A stretch of DNA of 64,000 nucleotides from Bacillota bacterium (GTDB lineage Bacteria; Bacillota; Clostridia; Oscillospirales; Ruminococcaceae): contig JAEWZG010000061.1 in assembly GCA_023395435.1 (NCBI GenBank), positions 40,107 through 104,106 of the forward strand, written 5' to 3'. This document shows, piece after piece, positions 34,314 through 44,300 of the stretch (positions are counted from its first letter, which is position 1; the number at the start of each line of letters is the position of its first letter). The notes beneath the pieces are model-generated. The model was not told where the DNA came from. It saw only the letters and a list, made by a program, of their open reading frames with translations, and searched no databases. The position numbers were made by a program, and so were the translations under genes.

Positions 34314-35515
34314 ATCCTGAGTTAAGAATCTTCCTGTTGCAGGGTCATAATAACGTGCTCTTAAGTATTGGAGGCCAGTTATGTAGTCATAACTCTCACC
34401 GTTATAACCATATGTGTTGAAGTTTGACCAACCAGATTCCCTCTGATTACCAAATTCATCATATTTATATGATACCATATTATAGCCATATTGTGAAGTT
34501 AAATTTGATACAGAGCCTCTTCCGTCATACATATAATAATCTTTTTCCCATGCATTTTCAGCGCTGTTCATGCCATTACCATATGTATATGTTTTTGGGT
34601 TATAGCAACTTGCAGTTTCCTCTGCAAGAACCTGTGTATATTCGTTATTAACATCATTAACATAAGATGTTGCTTTATATTGTCCGTTCCAGTCGCCTGA
34701 ATAATTGTTTGGAATATATACTCTGTCAGAAGGATGTGTATATGCATCCTTCATCAATCCATCAACAAATTCATTGAACTTATTATCAGTCTCGAACTTC
34801 TTTGATGGCAATTCACTATCACTATTACAGCCACCAGTATAAGTAAGTCTGCTGTTAAAGTCATTGTCATATTCCATCTGGTTATGATTATGACAACCGA
34901 AATCTTCAAGTCCAAGTGTAAATACTCTATCTCCATTACCATCATAAAGAGCAGCCATCAAAAGTCTTCCGTTGCCTCTGATTGCTTATAATCTGTTTTC
35001 AATAGTATAGTTATACTCTACAACTTTTGTACCATTGGTGTCAACTTTGACAAGATTACCGTTTACATCATATGTATATGCCTGATTGAATCTACCTGCA
35101 CTGTCAATAGTTTTTAGTCTGTCTGCTTCATCATAATTATATTTTGTAGTGTATTTATTATTGTTAATAGATTCATCCATCTGAATACGATTGCCACAAG
35201 CATCATAAGCATATTTTACGTATTTTGTAGTTCCTTTTTGGGTTTCCTTAACAATTTCAAGTTCTCCTCTGCCATTATACCCATATTCATTGACTACTTT
35301 AGTGTAATCCTGTTCAATTTCTTCTTTTGTAATATTTCCTAAAGAATCATATTCATACTGGAAACAAGAGATTACTCTGCCCCATTTTTCATAGTTGGTA
35401 AGTTTTGAAACCTGGTTAAGCTTGTTATATTCAGTTATCGTTTTTGTATCATTTGGTCTTATTGTCTGAGTAAGATTTCCTTTTTTGTCATAGACATATA
35501 GATTCTCAATATCTT

Positions 35516-35533
35516 GTTGAACATTTGTTGAAC
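35516..35533 (+). repeat. 18-bp repeat near island C end, copy 2
   Basis: GTTGAACATTTGTTGAAC, 70 bases inside the tRNA-proximal end of island C; one base different from 26747-26764. It lies at the truncated edge of the Rhs frame. Confidence 0.45.
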
Positions 35534-35551
35534 ATTTTATCAACTAAAAAA

Positions 35552-35588
35552 TAATAGGCATCTGCAGAAGTCCTGCAAATGCCTATTT
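35552..35588 (-). terminator. terminator of tRNA-Thr
   Basis: AATAGGCAT and ATGCCTATT with an inner GCAG/CTGC stem form a hairpin starting 15 bases after the tRNA on the minus strand. Confidence 0.85.
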
Positions 35589-35602
35589 TGCGTTGTTTTA
35601 AT

Positions 35603-35678
35603 TGGAGCTGTTAAGCAGATTCGAACTGCCGACCTCTTCCTTACCAAGGAAGTGCTCTGCCTACTGAGCTATAACAGC
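35603..35678 (-). tRNA. tRNA-Thr(GGU)
   Basis: On the minus strand GCTGTTA pairs with TAACAGC, then T and encoded CCA. The anticodon loop TTGGTAA between CTTCC and GGAAG gives anticodon GGT. D and T arms are normal (GTTCGAATC). Its 3' 42 bp recur at 26585-26626, marking it as an island insertion site. Confidence 0.96.
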
Positions 35679-35693
35679 ATATCACGATATAAT

Positions 35694-35722
35694 ATTATAT
35701 TATATCATTGATAAAAAGTCAA
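35694..35722 (-). promoter_or_regulatory. promoter of tRNA-Thr
   Basis: On the minus strand TTGACT, 17 bases, then TATAAT; the -10 ends 15 bases before the tRNA. Confidence 0.8.
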
Positions 35723-35729
35723 TAATTAT

Positions 35730-36311
35730 TTATTTTTCTTCTAAGTAAAAAGTAGCTTCCATATCTGCTATATTTGTAGCAAGTGCAAGAGGAAACATCT
35801 CAAGCGCATTCCCTATGGAAATTTTGTTTTCTTCACCCGAAAAACCCATATGATATCTGATTGCAAATGCTTCTTCACGAGATAACCTCATAAAGCCTGT
35901 TATTATATATACTGATTTTTCACCATGGCCGTATGGAAGAGTATCACTAAACTCAAAAGTGTCAACCTTTATCCACTTTCCGTCGTCACCTTTTACATTC
36001 CTAAAGCTTGGTTTATATGTATTAATTTTGCATAAGTCATGTAACAACGCAACAACAGCAATTGTCTCATCGGAATATTTTAGGTTATATGTATTTATTA
36101 CCCTATCACTCTCAAGGTAAGCCTTAAGACAGTCATATACATTCAGGGAATGTTCACAAAGCCCACCTTTATACGAACCATGAAATCTTGTACTTGCCGG
36201 AGCTTCAAAAAAATCACAGTTCTTTGATGTCAAATACTCAAGTAGTTTATCGGCTCCATCTCTTTTAATATATGTATTATATATCTCTAAAAATCTTTCT
36301 TTAAAAGACAT
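35730..36311 (-). CDS. HD-domain phosphohydrolase
   Basis: A 193-residue protein with the metal-binding HD signature LLHDLCKINTY near residue 92, a first His in GLCEHSLNVYDCLKAYL and a later Asp in ATNIADMEATFYLE. These are the four usual metal ligands of the HD fold. The reaction is probably hydrolysis of a nucleotide or phosphodiester; the substrate cannot be told. The ATG has GGAGAG upstream. It stands alone, next to the tRNA. Confidence 0.82.
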   Translation of the reverse strand: MSFKERFLEIYNTYIKRDGADKLLEYLTSKNCDFFEAPASTRFHGSYKGGLCEHSLNVYDCLKAYLESDRVINTYNLKYSDETIAVVALLHDLCKINTYKPSFRNVKGDDGKWIKVDTFEFSDTLPYGHGEKSVYIITGFMRLSREEAFAIRYHMGFSGEENKISIGNALEMFPLALATNIADMEATFYLEEK

Positions 36312-36363
36312 AGTTACTCTCCCTATTATGTAAGTATATATCCAGATATATTATCTTCAGTTA

Positions 36364-37128
36364 TTATCTGCCACTAAATCTTTGGAGGAACTGTTTAGTA
36401 CGTTCGTTCTGAGTATTTCCAAACACTTCATCAGGTGTTCCCTCTTCAACAATTACGCCTTCATCCATAAATATAACGCGATCAGCAACATCACGTGCAA
36501 AAGCCATTTCATGCGTTACTATAACCATTGTCATTTTATCTTTTGCAAGATCTTTAATGACTTTCAATATCTCACCTGTAAGCTCTGGATCGAGAGCACT
36601 GGTTGGTTCATCAAAGAAAAGTATCTCAGGATTTAAAGCAAGAGCTCTTGCTATTGAAACACGCTGTTGTTGCCCACCTGAAAGGTCGCAAGGATATGCG
36701 TTTACCTTATCACTCAGTCCCATTTTCTTAAGAAGTTTATCAGCTGTTTCATTTGCAATCTGTTTATTCTGTTTTAATACATCAACAGGAGCCTGAATTA
36801 TGTTTTTTATAACACTCATATGTGGAAAAAGATTGAAATTCTGAAAAACAAGACCTATCTTTAAGCGTATTGCACGAAGAACCTTAGGTTCTGCATATTG
36901 AGGCTTATTGTTGTTATAGCCAACTATCATATCCATATCACAGACTTTTATCGTACCACCATTAACTTTTTCAAGTTGATTAATACATCTTAACAAAGTT
37001 GATTTGCCTGAGCCAGATGGACCAATTATCGCAATAACTTCACCAACATTAACATCAAATGAAATGTCCTTTAAGACTTTTGTTTTATTAAATTTTTTTG
37101 ATATATTTCTTACTTCTAAAATAGCCAT
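36364..37128 (-). CDS. polar amino acid ABC transporter, ATP-binding protein
   Basis: ATPase of a glutamine/polar amino acid importer (GlnQ/ArtP type). Walker A is GPSGSGKST at about residue 34, the signature is [15 protein letters not shown], and Walker B is [15 protein letters not shown]. The H-loop is in [14 protein letters not shown]. The C terminus [20 protein letters not shown] is typical of this group. It is the last gene of a three-gene minus-strand unit: binding protein, permease, ATPase. GAGGTAAG precedes the ATG. Confidence 0.94.
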   Translation of the reverse strand: MAILEVRNISKKFNKTKVLKDISFDVNVGEVIAIIGPSGSGKSTLLRCINQLEKVNGGTIKVCDMDMIVGYNNNKPQYAEPKVLRAIRLKIGLVFQNFNLFPHMSVIKNIIQAPVDVLKQNKQIANETADKLLKKMGLSDKVNAYPCDLSGGQQQRVSIARALALNPEILFFDEPTSALDPELTGEILKVIKDLAKDKMTMVIVTHEMAFARDVADRVIFMDEGVIVEEGTPDEVFGNTQNERTKQFLQRFSGR

Positions 37129-37139
37129 AATCTTACCTC

Positions 37140-37826
37140 TTATTTATAATAATTAAGTCTCTTCTCTGCAAACCAAAAAAATACCGTAATAAATGAACAC
37201 ATTAAAAGATAAAAAGCTCCCGCTATAAATAAAGGTGTAAGACTTACATATAAATTTTTCTGCTGCGTAGCTATTACAAACAATTCATTAACAGCAATAA
37301 TTGAAGCAAGAGAGGTATCCTTAACAAGTGTAATAACCTCATTCGATGTTGCAGGAAGCACTCTTTTTATAACCTGTGGAAGAATTATTTTAAAGAATGT
37401 CTGTTTCTTTGTAAAGCCAAGACTCGAGGCTGCTTCATACTGTCCCTTCGGTATTGATAAAATACCGCCTCTGAATATCTCGGCAAAATATGCTGCATAG
37501 TTAATTGAAAAAGCAACTATGATTGCAGTAAATCTATCCATATTTTCTATCTGGTAAGTATCAAAGAAATCTTTTAAAAATCCTGGAGGATTCTGCTGAA
37601 GAGTTGGTATTGCAAAGAAAACAACAATAATCTGAAGCATTAGAGGAGTTCCGCGCATTATAAGTATGTAAAGATTAAGAAACCAAGATAATGGCTTGCA
37701 TTTCGACATTCTTCCTAATGCAACAAGCATACCAACAGGAATTGAAAACAATAATGTAAGTCCAAATATTTTTAAGGTTGTCCCTACACCACTACTGAGT
37801 ATATTTATAACTTTTGCATAATCCAT
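37140..37826 (-). CDS. polar amino acid ABC transporter, permease
   Basis: Membrane subunit of the His/Glu/Gln family of importers, with about five membrane segments. The EAA loop reads [23 protein letters not shown] in sense, and the start of the domain has [19 protein letters not shown]. The start is best placed at ATG 37826, with GGGGATG eight bases upstream; an ATG seven codons earlier has no site. It is followed by the ATPase after 11 bases. Confidence 0.93.
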   Translation of the reverse strand: MDYAKVINILSSGVGTTLKIFGLTLLFSIPVGMLVALGRMSKCKPLSWFLNLYILIMRGTPLMLQIIVVFFAIPTLQQNPPGFLKDFFDTYQIENMDRFTAIIVAFSINYAAYFAEIFRGGILSIPKGQYEAASSLGFTKKQTFFKIILPQVIKRVLPATSNEVITLVKDTSLASIIAVNELFVIATQQKNLYVSLTPLFIAGAFYLLMCSFITVFFWFAEKRLNYYK

Positions 37827-37873
37827 TTTTAATACATCCCCATACATTTAATACTTTATCATTATAACGTAAA

Positions 37874-37904
37874 AAAGCGTGAAAGGCAATAACTTTCACG
37901 CTTT
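37874..37904 (-). terminator. hairpin between binding protein and permease genes
   Basis: AAAGCGTGAAAG and CTTTCACGCTTT pair perfectly over seven bases. It follows the binding protein gene and precedes the permease gene, a common arrangement that gives more binding protein than membrane parts by partial termination or processing. Confidence 0.8.
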
Positions 37905-37926
37905 GATAATCAGAAAAAATATCCAG

Positions 37927-38742
37927 TTATTTAACTGTTGTAACATCCTTGCCAAACCATTTATTTGATATTTCAGCAAGTTTTCCGTCATTTTTCATTT
38001 CAATAAGTGTTGCTTCAATTTTGTCTTTTAAGGCATTTTCCCCTTTTCTAAAACCAATAACATACTGCTCTTCTTCAAGACCATCAGGAAGAACTACATA
38101 ATCCTTATGATTAGCATTAATGAAATAATCAGCAACAACAACATCAAGGAATACAGCATCTACTGTCTTCATATCAAGTTCAACGAAGGCTGAAGTATTA
38201 TCCTTAAGAGGAATAGATTCTTTTACAGTTTTCTTAAAGTCAGATGCATCAAGAATTTCCTGCGCTGTTGAACCATTTTGAACAGCAATCTTCTTACCTT
38301 TTAGTTCAGCCTGAGACTTATATCCTGAATCTTTACGAACAACAAGAACCATACTGTTGTTCATATAAGGATTTGAAAGTGTCATTTTTTTAGCACGTTC
38401 ATCACTATATGACATACCATTCCAAATGCAATCAATATTCCCAGCATCAAGTTCTTGTTCTTTACTGTCCCAGTTTATAGGCTGAGTTTTCAATTTTATG
38501 TTCATTCTGCTGCAGACTTCTCTTGCAACATCAATGTCAAAGCCAACTATCTTATCATTTTCATCCTTAAATCCCATTGGTGGGAAGGAAGCGTCAAGTC
38601 CTAAAACAAGCTCACCTTTTTTTGTTACTTTATTTAGTGATTGATCGCCTGATTCTTTATCTTTTTTCTTTACACAACCTGAGAATAAAAGAACAGGTAT
38701 TAAAGTTAAAATTGCTAATATTCTAAAAATTGATTTTCTCAT
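37927..38742 (-). CDS. polar amino acid ABC transporter, substrate-binding lipoprotein
   Basis: The signal peptide ends with the lipobox LFSGC near residue 22, so the protein is anchored to the outer face of the membrane. The mature part is a family 3 solute-binding protein: GELVLGLDASFPPMGFKDEN, then VGFDIDVAREVCSRM and IDCIWNGMSYSDERAK. The exact amino acid is not clear; the family handles Gln, Glu, Arg, His or Cys. AAAGGAG precedes the ATG. It is first in the transporter operon. Confidence 0.93.
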   Translation of the reverse strand: MRKSIFRILAILTLIPVLLFSGCVKKKDKESGDQSLNKVTKKGELVLGLDASFPPMGFKDENDKIVGFDIDVAREVCSRMNIKLKTQPINWDSKEQELDAGNIDCIWNGMSYSDERAKKMTLSNPYMNNSMVLVVRKDSGYKSQAELKGKKIAVQNGSTAQEILDASDFKKTVKESIPLKDNTSAFVELDMKTVDAVFLDVVVADYFINANHKDYVVLPDGLEEEQYVIGFRKGENALKDKIEATLIEMKNDGKLAEISNKWFGKDVTTVK

Positions 38743-38858
38743 AAGTTACTCCTTTAAATAATATTACTTTATTATATTATCAAATTAAAATGCTAAAGTA
38801 AAGATAATAAGATATTTTCTACGTAATGTTTATAAAATATATTAATGCGTATACATTT

Positions 38859-39428
38859 TTATTTATTATTACTATGATATACTTTGAAATATTTAAACTG
38901 AATTGCAAGATTGTCAATGATGTACATCTTTGGTTCTATACTGCTGAACTTTAGAATTGCTATATTGTCCTTTAAAAAAACCGGTGATATCTTATTTTTA
39001 TTATTTATAGTTACATTCGAGCTATGATTATTATTTAGATGTATTTCAAATTCGCCCAGTCTCCCCTGTTTTGAAAATAATATATCTTCATATTTTATTT
39101 CATAACTCTTTATATTATTATTGAATAAGCAAGGCTGACAATGTATGATTTTATCATCAAATAATTTTGTATATATTTTATCACTTGAATATTGTATAAA
39201 AATTCTGTAAGCAATATAAGAAACTGAAAAATTATAAATTGCTATCAATATGCATATTGCCATAACCCACCATACTTTTGCATAAAAGGATACTGCAATA
39301 ATAATAATAGATATCCCCATGCTAATGATAAAATTTTTCTTAAGTTTTTTACCTTCAACTAAGATATTATTTTTTTTCGCTCTTTTTTCAAGTACAGATT
39401 TATTTTTTGGATACTGATATAAAATCAT
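38859..39428 (-). CDS. YcxB-like membrane protein
   Basis: Two adjacent membrane segments lie at about residues 34-52 and 55-78, followed by a C-terminal soluble domain of about 100 residues with alternating beta pattern (YEIKYEDILFSKQGRLGEFE). This is the form of YcxB-like family proteins, whose function is unknown. The ATG at 39428 has AAGGAG five bases upstream, so the longer frame is not used. The gene stands alone and is transcribed away from the DtxR-type regulator. Confidence 0.7.
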   Translation of the reverse strand: MILYQYPKNKSVLEKRAKKNNILVEGKKLKKNFIISMGISIIIIAVSFYAKVWWVMAICILIAIYNFSVSYIAYRIFIQYSSDKIYTKLFDDKIIHCQPCLFNNNIKSYEIKYEDILFSKQGRLGEFEIHLNNNHSSNVTINNKNKISPVFLKDNIAILKFSSIEPKMYIIDNLAIQFKYFKVYHSNNK

Positions 39429-39544
39429 AGATACTCCTTGCAAAAAAATTATTAATATAATCTTCAAAAACGCATATATTCTCGTAGAATTTTTGTAAAT
39501 TCATACAATTTGGTAAATTTTCATAAAAATAATCAACTAGATAC

Positions 39545-39573
39545 TTGCAATTTTAGAAAAAATGTTATAAAAT
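39545..39573 (+). promoter_or_regulatory. promoter of the DtxR-type regulator
   Basis: TTGCAA, 17 bases, then TAAAAT, ending about 30 bases before the ATG, which has GGGAG. Confidence 0.6.
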
Positions 39574-39603
39574 AAGAATATCAAATTAAGGGAGTGATCG
39601 AAT

Positions 39604-39969
39604 ATGAAAATACATGAGTCTGGAGAAAATTATCTGGAAACAATTCTTTTATTAAGTAAAAAAAATGGTTCTGTTCGATCAATTGATATTGCAAATGAGC
39701 TTGAATATACAAAGCCAAGTGTAAGCCGAGCAATGGGTATTCTAAAAAATGCTGGTTTAATTGTTGTTGAGAAAAACGGAAATATTATATTAACTGACAG
39801 CGGTTATAAAAAAGCTCAGGAGATATATGAACGACATGAAACTATAAAAGAATTTCTAACTAATATACTTGATGTTTCATTAGAAACAGCTGAAAAAGAT
39901 GCTTGCAGAATTGAACATATAATCAGCGAGGAAACCTTTAACAGAATCAAGGATAAACTAAATAAATAA
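39604..39969 (+). CDS. DtxR/MntR-family metal-dependent regulator
   Basis: A 121-residue protein with the family start ESGENYLETILLLSKKNGSVR, a helix-turn-helix (SIDIANELEYTKPSVSRAMG) and wing (ITDSGYKKAQEIYERHETIK). The C-terminal dimer part contains CRIEHIISEETFNRI, with the metal-ligand pattern CxxEH of manganese or iron regulators. It lacks the extra C-terminal SH3-like domain, as do MntR-type members. It probably binds DNA when Mn or Fe is bound; no target operator is seen in the window. Confidence 0.88.
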   Translation: MKIHESGENYLETILLLSKKNGSVRSIDIANELEYTKPSVSRAMGILKNAGLIVVEKNGNIILTDSGYKKAQEIYERHETIKEFLTNILDVSLETAEKDACRIEHIISEETFNRIKDKLNK

Positions 39970-39981
39970 ATCAAAATCATA

Positions 39982-40008
39982 TGGCTGGGAGCAAAAATGC
40001 TTCCAGCT
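39982..40008. terminator. terminator between converging genes
   Basis: GGCTGGGAGC and GCTTCCAGCTG form a stem over AAAAAT, followed by a run of T, between the DtxR-type gene and apgM. Confidence 0.8.
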
Positions 40009-40013
40009 GTTTT

Positions 40014-41222
40014 TTATAACTGAATAAAATAATCCATTATTGTATGACCTGTTTCTATATACAGACCAGTAGACTTACCAGTTTCTTCAGTATATTTATT
40101 TACTCCTCTTATAGGTTTCGAGCTATTATAGATAAGGAAAGGAACAGGATCATTTGTATGAGTTTTTAATGATAGCGGGGTTGCATGATCAGGTAAAATC
40201 ATAATTTTATAATCATCAAAGCCATCAAGCTCTTTTATTACATATCCAAGAATCCTTTCATCAATTATTTCAATAGATTTTACTTTGTTATCAATTTCGT
40301 ATCTGTGGCCACATTCGTCTGGTGCTTCAACGTGAATATAAACAAAATCTTTACCATTTTTTAATTCACTTACAGCTGCTTCAGCTTTTCCTTCAAAATT
40401 AGTATCTATATAGCCTGTCGCACCTTCAACTTTAATTACATTCATTTCAGAAAATTTTCCAATGCCTTTTAACAAGTCAACTGCAGATATCATAGAACCG
40501 TTTAAGCCATATTTCTCTTTAAATGGCATTAATGGCTTTCTTACCCCCTCGCCCCAGAACCACATACTGTTTGCTGGTTTTAAGCCTTTTTTAATTCTTT
40601 CAATATTAACAGGGTGATTCTTCAAAAGATCATAGCTCTTTTTCATCATATCATAAAGCTTTTCAGCATTTTTGTGAGATGGAATATATTCCTTGATTGG
40701 ATTGCCTGTTATATCATGAGGTGGTGTTAATGTTCCTACATCAAGTGTTCCATTATCCCATATAAGACAGTGTCTGTAGCTTACTCCAGAATAAAGATGA
40801 AATTCTTCGCTGTTAAAATGCTCGGCAAGATATTCAATGAGAACTTTTGCCTCTCTTGTTGATATATCATCTGAACAGTAATCCAAAATTGTTTTTGCTT
40901 CATAATTTTCTTCATCTGACAGCGTAACCAGGTTGCATCTGAAGGATACATCGGTTTCTTTCATATCTATACCAATACTTCCAGCCTCAAGCGGTGAACG
41001 ACCTGAATAATAAATTGCTGGATCATATCCAAGTACAGAAAGATTTGCTACATCACTTCCTGGCTTTAAATAATCTGGTACGGTTTTTACAAGTCCTACT
41101 GTTGATTTCTTTGCAAGCATATCCATATTTGGAGTCTTTGATGCTTCCATAGGGGTTTTTCCAGCAAGTTCCTCAACAGGATAATCTGCCATACCATCAC
41201 ATAATAAAACTACATACTTCAT
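40014..41222 (-). CDS. apgM: cofactor-independent phosphoglycerate mutase, ApgM type
   Basis: Interconverts 3- and 2-phosphoglycerate in glycolysis. The start VVLLCDGMADYPVEELAGKT gives a metal ligand Asp; then TPNMDMLA supplies the family Thr/Asn region. SDVANLSVLGYDP contains the Ser nucleophile position of the alkaline phosphatase superfamily. GRSPLEAG, HVEAPDECGH and ILPDHATPLSLKTHT provide further metal ligands. The set matches archaeal-type ApgM, about 400 residues, not the longer GpmI. AGGAG precedes the ATG. Confidence 0.92.
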   Translation of the reverse strand: MKYVVLLCDGMADYPVEELAGKTPMEASKTPNMDMLAKKSTVGLVKTVPDYLKPGSDVANLSVLGYDPAIYYSGRSPLEAGSIGIDMKETDVSFRCNLVTLSDEENYEAKTILDYCSDDISTREAKVLIEYLAEHFNSEEFHLYSGVSYRHCLIWDNGTLDVGTLTPPHDITGNPIKEYIPSHKNAEKLYDMMKKSYDLLKNHPVNIERIKKGLKPANSMWFWGEGVRKPLMPFKEKYGLNGSMISAVDLLKGIGKFSEMNVIKVEGATGYIDTNFEGKAEAAVSELKNGKDFVYIHVEAPDECGHRYEIDNKVKSIEIIDERILGYVIKELDGFDDYKIMILPDHATPLSLKTHTNDPVPFLIYNSSKPIRGVNKYTEETGKSTGLYIETGHTIMDYFIQL

Positions 41223-41397
41223 TTTAATTCTCCTATATTTAAAACTACAATAAAAATTAATACTAAAAAAATTATATCACTATTCATTGCTATTTGCAAA
41301 TTTAACAATATATATTTACAACATTTTCGGGAATATTAAAAAGAAGTTGATTAAAAATATTTTCATTTAATCTTTCACATATTTTTGAGGTGATATT

Positions 41398-44300
41398 TTG
41401 GAAAAAATAAAGTATTTAGATAAAGATGTAAAGATAATCCCTTTAGGAAGACTTCATAGAGAACTAAAACATAATCTATACAGTATTAAAAAACAATATA
41501 GAAAAATAATTTATTCTCATCCTGATAGTTTTAAAGAGCAAATTCTTTTTGATAATTACTATATTATTGAAAAGGTTTGTAAAACTCTATTAAAATCCAA
41601 TAAAAAGGATTTTATTTCAGTAAATAAGAATAAGCAGCCACTTATTGGAAAACTAATTCTTGATTTATGCAAAGGAAGTGAGTTGCCCGAAGAAAATAAT
41701 TTAATAAATGCTCTGAATTCATTTTCAAGTCATAGAGACATATCAAATTCTGAGTTTGAACTTATAATTTGGCAGTTCAGATATATTCTTATAAGTAGTT
41801 TTATGCAGATTTATATATCTGATAACAAACCCAACTTTTCCCCATTAGATTTAATTATTCTTATGACTAAAAGTGATACAATTAAGCAAAAAAGTATTAT
41901 CAGCGAATGTAGCCCTCTTGAAAGAGTTTATTCAAGTGAAATAAGTGGAATTTATCCGACTATGGATTATGACACAAAAAGAATATATAGATTCAGAACT
42001 GCAGAAATTGCAAAGAAAAACAAAAAACTTGAAGTTGAAGTTGCTAAAAATTTTCTATTACAGGCAAATAAACAGTACAAAAATAACACCAACGAATGTA
42101 CAGGGCACGTTGGATATTATATATTTAATGAATACAATAGATTATATAAAAGAATAACTCCAGTAATATATATATCTTTAATTTGTGCTTTAACAATTAT
42201 TTTATCATTAGCAACAACTTTTTTACTTGATAATTTCTGGGTCTGGATATTACTATTATTACCTTACTATGAAATATCCAGAGTAATTATTGAAAATATA
42301 ATATCAAAAAATCAGCACATAACATATCTACCAAGAATTGATACAAGTAATAATCATCTTTGTAAAGCTGAAACACTTGCCGTATATTCAACTGTATTAA
42401 CAAGCACTAAAGATATTTATTCACTTCAAGAAAAATTAATATCTTTAAATTACACAAATATTTCAGAAGATATTAGAATCTGCGCTTTATGTGACTTCAA
42501 ACAATCAGATTATCTTAAAAATGCAGAAGACAAAGCTTTGATAAGAAATGCAAAAAGAATAATCAACAAAATGAATGAAAAATACAATAACCGATTTTAT
42601 CTTGTTATAAGAAATAGAACATATTCCAAAACACAGGAAACCTATACGGGATATGAGAGAAAAAGAGGTGCAATAGAACAACTTGTCAGATATATAAAAA
42701 ATGATAAAGTATCATTTGCTGCTTTTGTTGGCGATGACGATTTCATACACAGAGTAAAATATATTGTTACACTTGATAGTGATACAAAGCCACTGATGGA
42801 TACTATCCCCGAACTTGTCAGTATTGCTCTTCATCCATTGAACAAACCGGTAATTGAAAATAATCGTGTAGTAGCTGGATATGGAATAATTACACCTAAA
42901 GTAACAACATTATTAAAAAGTTCATTAAAAACACCATTTTCAAAATTAGTAGGTGGAATTGGTTCTAGCTGTGCTTATGACACTTCCTCAGCTAATCTTT
43001 ATCAGGATACTTTTGATGAAGGTATTTTTTCAGGAAAAGGCCTAATAGATATTGATTCATATTATAAGCTATGTATCAATTTCTTCCCATCAGAACAGGT
43101 ACTAAGTCATGATATACTTGAAGGAGAATTATTGAGAACATCCTTTGCTGGTGATATTGAATTTCAGGATAGTTTCCCTTCATCAATCGTAAGTTATTTT
43201 AAAAGACAGCACAGATGGATTCGTGGTGACATTCAAAATATATCATTTATTTCCCATAAAATAAAATCTGCAAATGGAACAATTCCAAATCCTTATACTT
43301 TGCTCTCAAGATATAAACTGATTGATAACATCAGACGAGCTTTATTGCCTGTAAATTTGCTTATTCTACTATTGGTGTCTATTATTCTGAACACGACAGC
43401 AGGTTTTTGTCTGACTTTTATTGGATTAATTGCAATTACTGTTCCTTATATAATTGCTTTTGTGTCATCAATAATTCACAACGGATTATTTAATATTTCA
43501 AGAAAATATTATTCAAATGTTGTATCTCAAACAACAGAAGTCTTATCAAAAGCTGTATTCTCAATTATACTTCTCCCACAAAATGCAATAATTTCTTGTG
43601 ATGCAATTATAAAATCTTTGTGGAGAAAATTCTATTCGAAGAAAAAACTACTTGAATGGACAACGGCCGCACAAACAGATAAATTAAATATTAATTTACT
43701 GTCGTTTTCGCAGATATATTTATTTCCTGTTATTATAGGTATCTTAATTTTATTTTCGAATAATAATTTATCTAAAGCATATGGCATTATACTGATTTTT
43801 TCTCTGATAATAATTAGATGTTCGGATATTCCATATAATTATAGAACACCACAGATTAGTGAGACTAAAAAGTCTGAAATAGTAACTCAACTTGCGGCAA
43901 TGTGGCAGTTTTATGAAGACTATGCAACAAAAAATGAGAATTATCTTCCACCAGATAATGTGCAGTTTGCACCAGTGTTTCGTATATGCCACAGGACATC
44001 TCCTACAAATATAGGATTAATGTTACTCTCGACACTTGTAGCAAGAGATTTTGATTTTATTGATACAGATGGATTATATAAAAGAATTGAGAGAACCATA
44101 TCAAGCGTTGAATCTTTAGAAAAATATAAAGGTAATCTTTATAATTGGTATGATACAAAGAATCTAAAAGTTTCAAATAATCCATTTGTTTCAACTGTTG
44201 ACAGTGGTAACTTTGCATGCTGTCTTGTTGCATTAAAAGAGGGGCTGAAAGAATATGCTGCGGGTAAAAGTAAAATAAAAGATCTTATTGATCGAATACA

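Larger units (their letters stand above)
33354..35543 (-). pseudogene. 5'-truncated Rhs toxin gene with two in-frame TAA codons
   Basis: One frame of 730 codons is interrupted only by TAA at 34986-34988 and 34086-34088. The first part has YD repeats typical of Rhs/wall-associated proteins (YVYDKKGNLTQTI, YEYDSLGNITKEE, YNYDEADRLKTID). The core ends with YLRARYYDPATGRFLTQDT and NLIDPSGH. After the second stop come a linker, a pre-toxin region and a toxin-like domain (NRVDLHNDLLNKGYRC.., YQWDGTPVPNGGHNTGEFVD). The toxin class was not assigned. The 5' part of the gene is missing; it stops next to the tRNA-Thr terminator, at the island end. CAA to TAA changes would explain both stops. Confidence 0.8.

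Noticed and set aside
33354..35543. Programmed stop-codon readthrough or recoding in the Rhs gene
   Set aside because: TAA and TGA end other genes in the window normally, and no readthrough context was seen. Nonsense mutation is the simpler reading.
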